Of a stretch of DNA of 64,000 nt, positions 46,801 to 58,673 are shown one piece after another. The notes beneath the pieces are model-generated. The model saw only the letters and a list, made by a program, of their open reading frames with translations. It had not been told where the DNA came from and did no database searches. How positions within the stretch are numbered: the stretch's first letter is position 1; each line of letters begins with the position of its first letter. Location of the stretch: the NCBI RefSeq assembly GCF_011745365.1, contig NW_024468911.1:4768759-4832758 (forward strand), read 5' to 3'. The position numbers were made by a program, and so were the translations under genes. Source of the DNA: Cryphonectria parasitica EP155. Taxonomy: Eukaryota > Ascomycota > Sordariomycetes > Diaporthales > Cryphonectriaceae.

Positions 46801-49717
46801 TTCGACTTTTTACCGTCCTGAGAACCCGGAGCAGAAACTGTCCAACCTGCTGAGGCGTGCCGACACCACCGAAGACGACGATGCGCAGAGGAACAAATTG
46901 CTCGCAGGCGCCATGCCAGAACTGCCTGCTATGCTGTCACCCACCACCGCCTTGTCACCCTGGCTGACAGTGATCAATCCATCGAACCCAGACATCGAGA
47001 AGGTGGATATGGCCAGGCTGTACAGCAGGTGGCAACATGTCTTTGTGCGGCCGTCGGCGATGAAGGTCATGAAGTGGAAGTCGTTGTGTTCACCTGCAGC
47101 CGTGCCACTCACAACCGAGTACTTCCCTACGAAAGAGCAGTTCGACCGCGAGTACCAGCGACAACCCTACCAGATCGAACAAGACGAGGATGACGACCTG
47201 AATGAGGAGCCACGAAGTCGTGAGGAGTTCCTCCGGGAGCTGATCAGCTTGCGGTTCTCGCAAGGCTTCCAGGTGGTCATTGGGCCGGCTGTGGCACGAG
47301 CCTTTGGGCAGAAGCATGTCAAAGTCGGCGACATCTTCTCCCGAGATCGTGAGATCGAAGACGGGACGAGCGTCTTCATGGCGGTGGGCAACACCATACA
47401 CCAGCTGTCATGTGTCAACGAGACTGAGGTCGAGGTGACCATCTACGTGCGCAAGCCTACAGAGCCCACCAAACAACCTGAAAATACCAGTGCGATATAC
47501 AAGCCAGCAATCCGCACGATCCTCGACCGCGACTATGAGACGGCCGAGATTGATATCGTCACACCCAAGGCGGACAGGAACTGGAACTTTATTGATTCTT
47601 ACATTGCTGGGCACTATGACGAGATGTCTGATGAGAACATGAGGTTCTGGCGATCGCGATATGTGCTGATCCCGACGACCTCTTCGAAGGACCTCTCGAA
47701 CCCCAAATTTGCGGACAACGAGGAAGAGGTCCGTCTGGAGGGCATTCGATACCTTGCGCAGCAGTGGCTCAAACACCGATATGTGCCCCCGAGCGAGCGG
47801 CGCTTTCAGCCTCAGGGGCAACGCAAGCTTCGAGACCTGAACCTGCTGGACATCGTGTACAAGACAGAAGACCCTTCGGTGGTCATCGCTGCAGAGCTCG
47901 AAACACTGCCGCTGCTCGAAGGTCTGGAGCCCGGAAACAGGAAAGGCCAGCTGGTCACGAACCGAGAGCACTTCAAGAAGTCCAACTTCAGGGTGGCCGC
48001 ACTGGCGGAGGCGATGCAGCAGCCTGTGGAAGAGGGCGGTGTTCGGCTGCAGAACCGGCGGTGGCACTTGCGCCTGCACTACAACTGCTTCATTGGGTCC
48101 GACATGACGAACTGGCTGCTGGACAACTTTGAGGACCTGGAGAGCCGAGGGGAGGCGGAGGCGCTGGGCAACAGCCTCATGGTGGACAAGGCTCGCGACG
48201 GAGACGAGCCGGGCCTGTTTGTGCACGTTGAGAAACGACACCAGTTCCGTGACGGGCAGTACTTTTACCAAATCAGCAGCGAATATGCGAAACCGCAGCC
48301 ACCGAGCTGGTTTAACAGTGCAAGACGCAATCTTGTGTCTATCCCGCCGACGCCCCGAACTGAGAGCTCCGCTCGGGACTCGTCGCAGCCGCCGTCCTTC
48401 TCCAGGCCCGTCTCGACGCACGAAGAGGACTCTTCAGCGTCCAGTGCCACGACGCCGACGATACCGTTTGTATCGAGCAGCGGGCGGCGTCCAAGAGTGG
48501 CCCTAAGCAAAGTCATGAAATATGATGTGGACCCGCGAAAGAGGTCTTATCGACCCGAGAGGATCGATCTACACTACGATCGGCTTCACAACCCAGATAA
48601 TTGTTATCACATCCGCATCGAGTGGATGAACACGACGCCGAAGCTGGTCGAGGATGCGGTGGAAAGCTGGGCAAGGGACATGACACGATTCGGCCTACGT
48701 CTTGTCGAGGTCCCCATCGGGGAGTCGCGCACGATCAAGGACATCAACCCGTTCCGCAGCACATACCCAGTCAACCTGGCCCTGCTGCCGCCAGACCAAC
48801 AGCCCGTCACCTACTACGACCCCAACTCGTTTGCCGCCACGACACAGCCGCGACGGCATTTCTACCAAAAGGCGCTGCTGCGGAAATTCGACTTCGTTCT
48901 CGACACGGAGGCGGCCTCTGACTTTCCCAGCAATGTCGAGGTGACGTACTCCTGGGGCCGGCCTGACTTCAAGTTCCCGCAGTACATACATCGATCTGGC
49001 ACCATCCTCGCGCAGATTACCGACGAGGGACACTTCATCCTGCTCGGGAACAGGATGCATACCAGCCGGGCGGTGGCTGCGGCACGCGAACGGGAGATGC
49101 GGAACGAGCTGGCGCCAGGGCCTCCCGCTGGCCGTGGACCACTGGGGTCCGCGTTTTCTGCGCCTCATGGCCTCGCAGCCACACCCACCTCATCGCCCAT
49201 GGTGCGGCCGACCATGTTTGCCAGCCCCGTGGCACGAGCTGCCAGCACACCCGCGGCGACAGCACCGGCACCAGCACCAGCGGCCACGGAGGGGCCGACC
49301 GTGCCGTCGTCACAGCTGCCGGGCTACATGCCGGCCTCGATCGGCGACGAGCCCTGGCTGATCAAAGACGAGCTGGAGACGTTCTGCAGCAACAAGACCA
49401 CGCTCGAGGCGTTCTACAGAGAGATGCTCGAGCAGGCACAGGCCCAGGCGCCCGGGTCGGGGAGCAGCCGGCTCAGACCCACGATAGTCACGACGCCCGG
49501 TATGGGGCCTGTCGGGTCTGTCGTGGACAGCAGTATCCCCATCATCGGGCTGCCCCCTGGGCTGCTTGCCCAGCAGCAGCAGGCGGAGGATGCTCGGGCA
49601 AGTCCAGCCGCCAGGACAGTCAGTCCCGCGCCTGGCCCTGCGCAGCGGACCACGAGCCCTGGACTCGCCATGACGGCTGCGAGGCTGCTGAGGAGGGGTA
49701 GTGTGCAGCATGGGTAA
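43881..49717 (+). CDS. IML1: Iml1/DEPDC5 homologue, SEACIT (GATOR1) subunit
   Basis: Catalytic-type GAP subunit of SEACIT/GATOR1, which inactivates the Rag GTPase Gtr1 and so represses TORC1 on the vacuole when amino acids are short. Exons 43881-44465 and 44585-49717 (GTAGGT..CAG) give 1905 residues. An in-frame ATG at 43770 would add 37 hydrophobic residues and is less likely. The N-terminal domain shows [24 protein letters not shown] and [17 protein letters not shown]. The following SABA-like part includes [13 protein letters not shown] and [14 protein letters not shown]. The DEP domain near residues 1345-1425 is [21 protein letters not shown]. The C-terminal domain has [22 protein letters not shown]. 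Length and order fit fungal Iml1. It is divergent from the zinc transporter and convergent with the Zn2Cys6 gene. Confidence 0.94.
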
Positions 49718-49930
49718 TGTGTGTTTGGCCGCCACCGCCGCCTTTTCTTGACGACAGGGCGCCGCGCACGACTCCTTTTGATACGCGAGGCCAAAGATCA
49801 TACGGATGTCATGCCCATTGCTGTTCGATGTATTCAGTCGAAATGTATCTCGATAATGTCATGCATGTCGAGCCAACAAAGAAATAATTCACACTATGCC
49901 AGAAAGTTTGCTTTCTCTCACTGCACGTCG

Positions 49931-51460
49931 TCAGCCTGTGAACTCTGTTCCGGTGGAATCTCCCATTGAGCAACCTTGTGTGAGGTTACTAAACAAAGCC
50001 ATATCCACACCCTGTAACGCCCAGTAGTCATCCACCACGTCTGCTGCTAGACCAGGCACAAGAAGGCCAGGGTCCTCCTGTGCATGATTGGTGGCGGCGT
50101 CCAGAGATACTGGTCCTGGTTCCCAGGCCGAAGCTCCCACCGTCGTCGGGTGAAGCCAGGAGGGCGACGGGACGGGTTGCCAGTCAGGATTGTCGACGTG
50201 GTGTATGTCGTTCCTGCTGAACACGCGGTCTCTCGCTAAGGGTGAGGAGGGGCCGGCCTGTTCGCACAGGACGGCGGCACCACCTGCAGGACGGTGCGCA
50301 ATCCTAACCGTCCCCAAGTGGGGGATCTGGATGCGCAAGGCTCTGTTGAACGGCGCGTCGTCGTCGTCGTCGTTATCATCGTGGGCATCGTCTGCGCCGG
50401 CAGGCTGGGCCTCGTGCAACCGGCCGTCCTCTGGAGCCGAGGTGGTCGTCTCGTAGATGCAAAGACCCTTGGCCGCGTTGTACTCGACGTCGAGCAGCGG
50501 GCGGAGGATGCGGAGGATTCTCTGGGCGATGGCGTCCTTGGTTTCTCGGGCTGCTGTTTCCATGATCTCGAGGGTGCGCTCGAGGAGGCCGCGGTCGCTT
50601 TGGCGCTGGTGCTGGAGGGACTGGAGGGTACTGGGTGCTGTTCCCTGGGGGCGAGGACGGTGCGCCTCTATATGCGCCAGACATAGTGTTGTGCTGGCTA
50701 TGAAGGCGATGAAGTCGATGCCGCGGCAGTATGCAGGAGGGGCAGATGTGCTGTTGCTGCGAAAGGACACGAACTGGGAGACGAGCTCGCGGCTGGTGGT
50801 GGCGGCTGTTATCTTGCTGTAGTCGATGCAGCTCTTCTCGCCCGCGCCGGCGCCCATAGCAGCAGCAGCAGTAGCAGCAGCAGAAGAAGAAGAAGAAGAA
50901 GAATGAGACGGCGGCAGCAACAGGTACGGCAGATGCAGCTGGAGCAAGAGGTGCCTGTGCGTGAACTGGTTGACAACGCGGAGCGAGTCTTGAAACGCCA
51001 CCTCCTCTTCTGTGCGGTCAGATGTTGCTGTCGTGATCGGCCGACTACTCTCTGGAGCCGCCAGCCACCACCTCGGCGACATCAGCGCCGCCGCCTCCCG
51101 GAGCATCTCGTCAATCTTGCGCGTCGTGGCCATGTCTGCTCCTCGACGCCGCAGCACGCTGTTGTTGCGTCGCAGGATCAGCCCGCCCGCAACCGCCATC
51201 ATGCGCTCCATGCGCTCTAGCGGGGCACACCGTACGAGGGCCTCTGGAGAAGCGAAGGAGGAGGAGGCGTTGTTGTCTCTGTCGTTGTCGCCTACCTCCT
51301 CCTCCTCCTCCTCGTCGTCGCCGTCGCCGTCGCTGCACCCTGGCGGGAGGCCCAGCATCAGCGAAAGGTACCTGTCCGAGAAGATGAGCCGGCACCACAT
51401 GTACTCTGGATCAATACGGTCCCACGTGTCCGGCTCGAGAACGACCAAAGAGGAGGGTCT

Positions 51461-51491
<31 letters not shown>

Positions 51492-52435
51492 TCGCCACCA
51501 CGGTCATGACGTGTGCACCGATGCAGCCCCATCGCTTGCGCCAGGGCCATGGCGCGCCGGCCCGCCAGCCAGGCACGACGGAGCTCGCCTGCGTTGTTGA
51601 GGAACATGCTCTCGGCCATGACGCACTCGATGCCCTCGAGAGAGCCGCCGGCGAGCTCGTCGCTGGTCGTCACGAGGCGGGATGCTGTGGTCACTGCGTG
51701 GGCCATGAGTCGTGTGCGGTAGTTCTGGCTTGTCGGGCCTGTGCTGGAGGAGGAGGAGGAGGAGGAGGAGGAGGTGCTCGGCTGGATGCCCTGCAGGAGG
51801 GTGCCGAGCATCAGAAGGCGTCGGGCGATAAGGACCGGGTGGGTGGCTTTTGGAGGGCGCTGCAGCATGCTTCTTGGGGATGATGCTATCTGTCTGGAGA
51901 GGAAGTCTGCATAGGGCAGACAGACGACGCCGTGGAATAGGTTGGAGAGAGCGGCTGGGGTGGTGGTGGTGGTGGTGGTGCTTAGGAGGACTTCGAGGTC
52001 GCTGTCGCTTGGCCACACTGCAAGAAGGGCGCTGGAGATCTCGTGGAGCTCGCCGCCGGATACCAGCAGGCTCTTAGACAGCACCACATCATCATGCTCC
52101 GGGTTAGGCTGTCCAGAAGTGGCTGTCTGCTGTTCTTCCTCCTCCTCCTCCTCCTCCCCCTCGACGGCCGACGACGTCTCTACCACGCGGTGCACCCTGT
52201 TGCCGCCCACCTTCCACCGCCTCGATTTCATCAAGGGTCTGCGAGGCGGCTCCTCATCGAACGCCTGGCTGACGCACTTGGTACGACGGCTCCTGCACCC
52301 GTCACAGATAGGCTCCGTGGGCGAGGCGAAACTGCACCGGATCTTGCGGCGCTTGCACTCCCAGCAGCTCTGGGTGCCCTTGCGGATCCTGCGCCTTTTG
52401 GTCGTGGTCATGGGTGAGTGTGGTGACTCTGGCAT
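49931..52435 (-). CDS. Zn2Cys6 transcription factor
   Basis: Fungal binuclear-cluster DNA-binding regulator, 834 residues, single exon. The DNA-binding domain is at the extreme N-terminus: Cys24, 27, 34, 44, 47 and 54, spacing C-x2-C-x6-C-x9-C-x2-C-x6-C, preceded by the basic stretch KRRRIRK. The middle region (ARRLLMLGTLLQGIQ, ECVMAESMFLNNAGELRRAWLAGRRAMALAQAMGLHR, WCRLIFSDRYLSLMLGLPPG) is the fungal-specific regulatory domain, with the GRRAMALAQAMGLHR helix and DRYLSLMLG signature. Poly-Ser, poly-Gly, poly-Glu and poly-Thr inserts interrupt it. It sits beside an MFS pump and an NmrA-like reductase, which may be its targets; that is inference from position only. Confidence 0.9.
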
Positions 52436-53031
52436 CTTGTGTTTTTTATGGGCTGTAGTTGGTGAAGTCGTCTTAACTTGGGTTGGTGGTTTACGTGAGG
52501 GGTTGGCGGGAAGGATGCTGAGGTGGGTTGATTCACGCGTGGGCTTAACTCTCTGGGATAATCACACGATTTACCATGACCTTTGAGATACCATGTGCGA
52601 AATATTTGAATAATAGGAAAGATTACTTCGATGTCGAGGTTAAGCAGACACATCCGAGAGGATTAGGGAATAATTACTGAAACTTGATCGGGATTCAATA
52701 TTATTATTAACCCTGAGATAACCCTAAGGATAACCCTTTTCCACTTCTCGCCCTTTATTTCTACGAAGCTCTTAATAGTATCATATTTATAGAGGATTTC
52801 TAGCTGATGGACATGCAGAAAGAGGGAACGAATGCCAATCAAAATGACACAACAATAACAATTCACGGTCTTGAGAAATGTGAGTTTGATTTACAAGTCT
52901 ACGTTAATCACCACTGTAATAATCATGTTGGTCTTTCGAGCCCGCGTTGCAGATGCAAGATGTATAAACTCAACAGTCCAAGCCTCTCTTTTTGGTGGGT
53001 TTTTTTTTTTTTTTTTTTTGTCTCAAGTCAT
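52436..53031. other. AT-rich intergenic, TF promoter
   Basis: 596 bp upstream of the Zn2Cys6 gene and downstream of the MFS gene. AT-rich, with a 20-bp T run at 53000-53019 just beyond the MFS stop. No gene seen. Confidence 0.55.
53000..53019. repeat. poly-T run (20 bp)
   Basis: Uninterrupted T run 12 bp beyond the MFS stop codon, so poly-A in its presumed 3' UTR. Confidence 0.9.
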
Positions 53032-54854
53032 CTACTGCTCACTTCTCCTCCTCCTCGCCACCTTGGTCAACTGTTGTATCCCCGTCTTGGTCTCGGTGTG
53101 CTCGGTATTCAGCTTCCGGTGCTTGATCATCGTGCTGGCCACCATAGCAAGAGCGGCCAAGCAGGTGTACATGATAAACATATTGCGCATACTCGAGGCA
53201 AAAGCCTCCAGGACCGCCGCCCGCTGCGAGGGATCCTGGATCGACTGCGTGATGTCGACGTTGGCGGCCGCCTGGCTCCCGGACAGCGCCTCGAGGACCG
53301 ACTCGCTGACCCCAGCCGCGGCAAGAGACGCCTGCTGCGCGTCCATGCTGTTCTGGAAGACCACGCCGCCGACCACGACAGACAGCGCCATGGCAAGGCT
53401 CCGTATGAACCCCAGCGACGCTGTGGCCGCGGCCGTGTCGCTCTGGCTGACCGTGGTCTGGATCGCGACCATGGGGCCCTGGAACAGCAGCGCAGGGCCC
53501 AGGCCGCCCATGATCTCCAGCCCGAGGATCTGGGCCACGGACGTGTCGACGCCGAAGGTGATATACAGCCCTGACCCGATGGTCATGATGGTGACGCCCG
53601 TCCAGATGGTCTCCCTGTAGCGGCCTGTGCGGTGGATGATGACGCCGGCGACGATCTCGAACGTGGCCTGCGTGACGACCAGGGGGAGGATGAGAAGGCC
53701 GCTGTGCAGAGGCGAGGCCTGCTTCACGCTCTGGAGGTACAGAGGGAGGTAGTACTCGTAGCCGAGGATGACCATGCCGTGCAGGAAGGCGACGAGGAAG
53801 ATGGCGTTGTTGGACCAGCTCCTGAACACGGCGAGCGGCATGAGCGGGTACCTGGCCAGGCGCTGCTCGCTGAACAGGAAGAAGCCGATCATCAGGGTGC
53901 CAAACACCAGCAGGCAGACGACCTTGGGGCTGTTCCAGGGGAAGATGGCGCCGCCAAAGTCCAGCCCGACGAAGAGCAACAGGGTCACGGCCAGGATCGA
54001 GAGGGTCCCCAGCCAGTCCACGGCCCGGACGCCGTCGCCCAGCTTGGTGCGCGGGTTGTGCACGTCCAGGAACAGGAGCAGCAGGACCAGCGTGACGCCC
54101 GAGATGGGCAGGTTGATCCAGAAACACCACCGCCAGCTCCTGAACTGGGTGAAGGCGCCGCCGATCAGCGGGCCCGAGGAGCCCGCCAGCGCCCACACGA
54201 AGCCGATGAAGCCCAGGTACAGCGACCGCTTGCGCACGCTGAAGAGGTCCGAGATGGTGATGGTCACCAGCTGCATCAAACCCCCGCTGGCCACCCCCTG
54301 CAGGGCACGGGCGACAATCAGCATGGCCATGGTGGTGCTCAGGGCCGCGATCATGCTGGCGGCGGCGAAGAGGAGCACCGCCAGGAGGAGCACGGGCTTG
54401 CGGCCCCAGATGTCGCTGCATTTGGCCCAGATGGGTCCTGTGGCGGCATTGGCCAGGAGGTAGGCGCCGCCTATCCAGACATAGCCTGAGGCCGAGTGCA
54501 GGTCGGCGCAGATGGTGGGGATGGAGATGGCTACGATGGTCTGGTCGAGGGCGGCTATGAAGAGGGCGAGCTGGAATGTACAGGACTGGTTAGAGAAAGG
54601 GTAGATCAAGGACGTGCGTGCAGATTGTGGTCAGCTTGTTTATAAGTAAATGAGGGAAAACTCACATAGAGAGCTGATAAGATGGCATAAAGACGCAGCC
54701 TTGTGCGGACCTTGGGATGTTCTTCTTCTACTATGAGATCGAGAGGCTCGATGGGCATGTTTTCACAAGGGGGATCCTCCGCGGCGGGAACTTTCGCCGG
54801 TGGTGGTCCAGCTTGCACGAGGGGAGGAGATTCGGAGGCTGTGATGATATCCAT
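53032..54854 (-). CDS. MFS drug/toxin efflux transporter, DHA2 (14-TM) type
   Basis: Proton-coupled multidrug or metabolite exporter by family. Exons 54666-54854 and 53032-54570 (intron GTGAG..CAG) give 575 residues; an upstream in-frame ATG at 54932 would add 26. TM1 is completed by the splice: LSALYLALFIAALDQTIVAISIPTI, with the DHA2 D1 motif LDxTIV. Motif A SDIWGRKPVLL, motif B ARALQGVASGG and motif C GSSGPLIGGAFTQFRSWRWCFWINLPI are clear, as in fungal toxin-efflux pumps such as those of secondary-metabolite clusters. The protein ends with a short basic tail RRRRSEQ. It is tandem to the Zn2Cys6 gene and divergent from the NmrA-like gene, 0.96 kb between starts. Confidence 0.9.
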
Positions 54855-55818
54855 GATTATTGTCTTGTGGTGGTGTGTTTCTTGTTGTTTGGTAAGTGAA
54901 CGACGACGGAATTGACAATGGTGAATGGACAACTGGCAGAATCGTCAAGCATCTCTAATCCTCAACATGCAAAGACCAGGGACGGTGACTCAGGCCGAAA
55001 AGGAGCACGCAATACTTTCATGAGAACTAGGAGGATGGTGATGACTAAGTAAGTGGATGAGGAGTCAGCCAGGGGTTGGCACAACCAGCAATAAATTACA
55101 GCCATTTAGAAGGATAATAAAGACTAGATGGTAAATTATGAGAAGAGAGATTCCAGTCTCTTCGCACTTTACATAATATATTTACTGAATGGCCTTGGAC
55201 GTTGTGAAAAACGCAGAAACACGACCAGCAGCAAGGTATGTAGGAGCTTCTGAGGTTCAAGGTTGTTGTACCCAGCTCGACGGTCTACGGTTGATTTGAC
55301 CATTGCATCACCCAGTAAAATCATCAATCAATCATCTATTCGATCTCATATATATATATACATCTAACATATCTCATCTATCAACAACTGTTATTGAATA
55401 TGTTCTCTGCTCTGTCTTTGAGGAACTATAAAATACACGGTTATGCATTCATGATGTCGGCTCTGAGTGCTTCCGTCTTACTCTTCCACCGCAAATTCGC
55501 CCGCGGCCCAAACTTGATGCATTTATAACCAATCATTCTTCCGCCGCGGTAGAACGTGACGACTCCTGAACCATTGTAAGAGCATCGGGGCTTTTCGCCG
55601 CGGACAACTCTTCACAAGGTCGGTCGTATGAAGTAGCAGATTTACTGGGTAATACACAATGAATATAAGATACCTGAATGTCCACCCAACAAAGATGAAT
55701 GCAATTATGAGTGCACTGAGTTCTTAAGCGGGTCCTGTAACGATAAATTCTTTGGTGAACCATCAACTCCACAATCCCAGCTTTCTTTCAACATTTTCGT
55801 GCTTTCAATCTCTTCACA
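54855..55818. promoter_or_regulatory. divergent promoter region, MFS pump / NmrA-like gene
   Basis: 964 bp, AT-rich, between divergent starts; a likely shared control region. No gene seen. I could not pick out a reliable CGG-type site for the adjacent regulator by eye. Confidence 0.5.
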
Positions 55819-57177
55819 ATGGTCAAGGTCGCCGTGGCTGGTGGTTCTGGACGTGTGTAAAATTTCCATTATTAGAGTGTTATTATTATAGCTGACTCGA
55901 TTACAGAGGTGTCTCGAGAGATCATTGACGCTCTCGCAGCGTCCAATAAGCATGAGATTGTCATCTTAAGCCGAAGGGTAAGGAAAAGGCTCTGGAGGAA
56001 TTACAATATCTGCATGGCTACGTGAATGCTGACATCTTGTTTAGGAAGCCCCAGATGCAGACCTTGACCCAGCAGTCAAGTGGAAGTGTGTTGACTACAA
56101 CGATAAATCGAGCTTGATAAAGAGTCTGAGAGGAGTCCACACCCTGTTGTCTTTCGTCCAGCTTCTCTCCGATCCCAACCAAGAATCACAAAAGAATCTC
56201 ATCGACGCCGCCATCAGTGCGGGAGTCAAGCGCTTTGCACCAAGCGAGTACGGAAGGTACTTGATTACGTTCATTAGCAACGCGAAGCTGGATGATAATC
56301 TTGAGAAACCTTAGACTAACCAGATCCAAAGCAAGGACACAAATCACATGGCCTGGTGGCAGGGCAAGCAGAATATCAGGGACTACCTGAGACAGGTGAA
56401 CGCGGCCGAAACCGTGAGTACATTCAATTTTCTTTCTCCTTCCTATTAATCCGGCATGAAATGGGCGCCCAGTCTGATAACTCTTCCCTCCCTCCTGTCA
56501 CTAGGTTCTCGAATACACCTTGTTTCAACCCGGCCTGTTTCTAGACTACCTAGCTTTCCCATACAAGACAGCCAAGCATGTAGACCCCCTACAATCCGTC
56601 TTCGACTACCAGAACTGCCGCGCCATGGTCGTTGAGGGCCACGAGGACGCCGTCATGACCTTGACGACCGTCTCCGACCTCGCTGCGGTGGTGGCTCGGG
56701 CAGTTGACTACGAAGACAGGTGGCCTACTGTAGGCGGGATCCGAGGCAACAGGCTTACCTTTGCAGAGATTCTCGATATCGGTGAAAGAGTGCGAGGTAC
56801 GACAGTCTCTCTTCCTCATCCATGTTGTGCGGCGTTGAGCTGAAAAGGGGGGGGGGGGGGGGAGACCTTTAGCGGCAGACAGAGCCTTGTACTGACCGAT
56901 ATATTTTCCCGTAGGACGACCTTTTACGGTCGACAAGGTCAAGATCGAAGACCTCGCAGCCGGAAAGCTGGAGACATCGTGGGGCTTGTCTGCGGTGCAT
57001 CAGGCGGTCGCAGCCGATGAAGCATCCGCTATGCTCAAGGCAGTGTCCATCGGCGTCCTCCTGAGCAGCACCAAGGGTGCATGGGACTCTTCGGACGAGA
57101 TGAATCGAATCTTTCCGGATTACAAGTTCACGTCTGCTGAGGACTTCCTGACGAAGGTGTGGCAGGACAAGCCGTGA
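55819..57177 (+). CDS. NmrA-like / isoflavone reductase-like NAD(P)-binding protein
   Basis: Atypical short-chain dehydrogenase of the NmrA/isoflavone-reductase group. Six exons: 55819-55852, 55907-55977, 56045-56256, 56332-56413, 56505-56796 and 56915-57177, giving 317 residues with all phases closing. The N-terminal Rossmann motif is MVKVAVAGGSG followed by VSREIIDAL. Then comes VHTLLSFVQLLSDP, VKRFAPSEYGS with the conserved FxPSEYG, WWQGKQNIRDYL (Lys of the family active region), FQPGLFLDYLA and DLAAVVARAV. The substrate is unknown; members reduce phenolics or act as redox-sensing regulators. Exon 4 uses an AAG acceptor after a GACTAAC branch site; this is the only choice restoring SKDTNHMAWW. 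The exon 1/2 junction has two equivalent readings (see findings). Confidence 0.88.
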
Positions 57178-58312
57178 GGAGGGACGGAGACTTGGGCAGA
57201 ATGCTGAGCTGAGAAGCCTGAATAATATCCATAGATGGTCCATCAGCATTAGCAACACCGCACAATAATGAGCTGGGCATCTGATAGCATGAGAAAATAC
57301 CCTACACGTCTTATTTAGTGTCTTGATATGTTGCCGAGGCCGTTGACCTCTTCGTTCGTTTCTTCACTTGCTTGACCTTGCCGAAGGGCCTTCGAGACTA
57401 TTGATTGTATTCAAAAATGCGGCGTCCAAAAAAGGCACTTTGAACTATGAACTAAGAGCCTTCTCGGCAACCGGTCAGCCATGCAGAAAAGTGACAATGT
57501 AGCAATATGTAGAAAAGTGTAACTGTAATTAGCTAGCATGTCTGCAGCGAACCATCCATCACAGGCCTGGGGCTTACGCCTGGCAGCCACTCAGATTGGT
57601 AAACCTTTACACTTACCATGTCGCATTAGATTCACTCGCTCGCCCGGCTTCTGAGGACGTCTTTGCCTGAGGAGCCCTGAAATCTGCAGGACAAGCACAC
57701 TTGGCGCAGTTAGTCACTGCCGAGCCTGACGTGTAACCATGCCAAGTTCCATGGCAGAACACCAAGCTTTGTAGCCGATACCAAGCTTCATAGCCCACAC
57801 TTGGAGGCTGAACTATGTTCCACGTCGTTTGTATACTATCATTGACACTTTGTGCTGAAGACGTCCGTCCTCAAAGTTTCTCGCATACGCTCATTCCACG
57901 TAATTGCTGCCCCCCCCCCCCCTCAAACCCTATTCAGCCCGTCGCTGCCTGGAATCAACTTCGCCTGCGTACTTTTGGGGGAGATACCTTCCCATCAGGC
58001 CATTTCTCTCCACCCCCCGATAAACCCGAGCCGAAACCCGCCGAGTCATGACTATTATGATATGGAGGAAGCCATCGTAAATTATCGTATATAAACATCA
58101 CGGTGGCGCAATGTCTAGCACAGCCCCTTGTGGGCACGGGCAGACTGACTCCTCCTCCTCCTCAAGCTTCTCTTCTAACTGACAAAGAACAAGGCCAGGC
58201 CACTCAGCCCAAAAGGTCACCGCCCGAACAGAAAGGAGAGCGAGGAAAGAAGAACCTTCTTCGCGCGTATACTCTCATACCGACGCTGCCGAGCGGGAAC
58301 ACCGGGCGTTGC

Positions 58313-58460
58313 TGACTGACTGACTGACTGACTGACTGACTGACTGACTGACTGACTGACTGACAGATAGACTGACAGATAGACTGACAGATAGACTGAC
58401 AGATAGACTGACAGATAGACTGACAGATAGACTGACAGATAGACTGACAGATAGACTGAC
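58313..58460. repeat. compound minisatellite (TGAC)13-(AGATAGACTGAC)8
   Basis: Thirteen perfect TGAC units (58313-58364) followed without a gap by eight perfect 12-bp units AGATAGACTGAC (58365-58460). The 12-mer embeds the tetramer, so it may have grown from a variant of it. Confidence 0.95.
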
Positions 58461-58632
58461 AGGGGCTCGTTTAAGGTACGAAGGAGATAAAGTATGGTCG
58501 CGTCAGCCAGACGAACTCGCGCGTGAGAAGCAAAATGAAAGAAAGAACAATCCCCGGCCCGAGAAATTGATGATGTGATCTACAAGAGGGTCTTTTGTTG
58601 CGGGCCCTGATAGAACAAGAGAACAAGCTTCT

Positions 58633-58633
58633 G

Positions 58634-58668
<35 letters not shown>
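58633..58668. repeat. (ACT)n microsatellite
   Basis: About 12 ACT units in intergenic DNA. Confidence 0.9.

Positions 58669-58673
<5 letters not shown>

Noticed and set aside
53039..54489. Long frames on both strands overlapping the 14-TM MFS gene (460 and 285 codons)
   Set aside because: The MFS frame carries all family motifs; the others are compositional shadows rich in Arg/His/Gln or Glu/Gln.
58313..58460. Regular direct repeats considered as a CRISPR array
   Set aside because: Units are contiguous with no spacers, and the genome is eukaryotic; it is a simple minisatellite.
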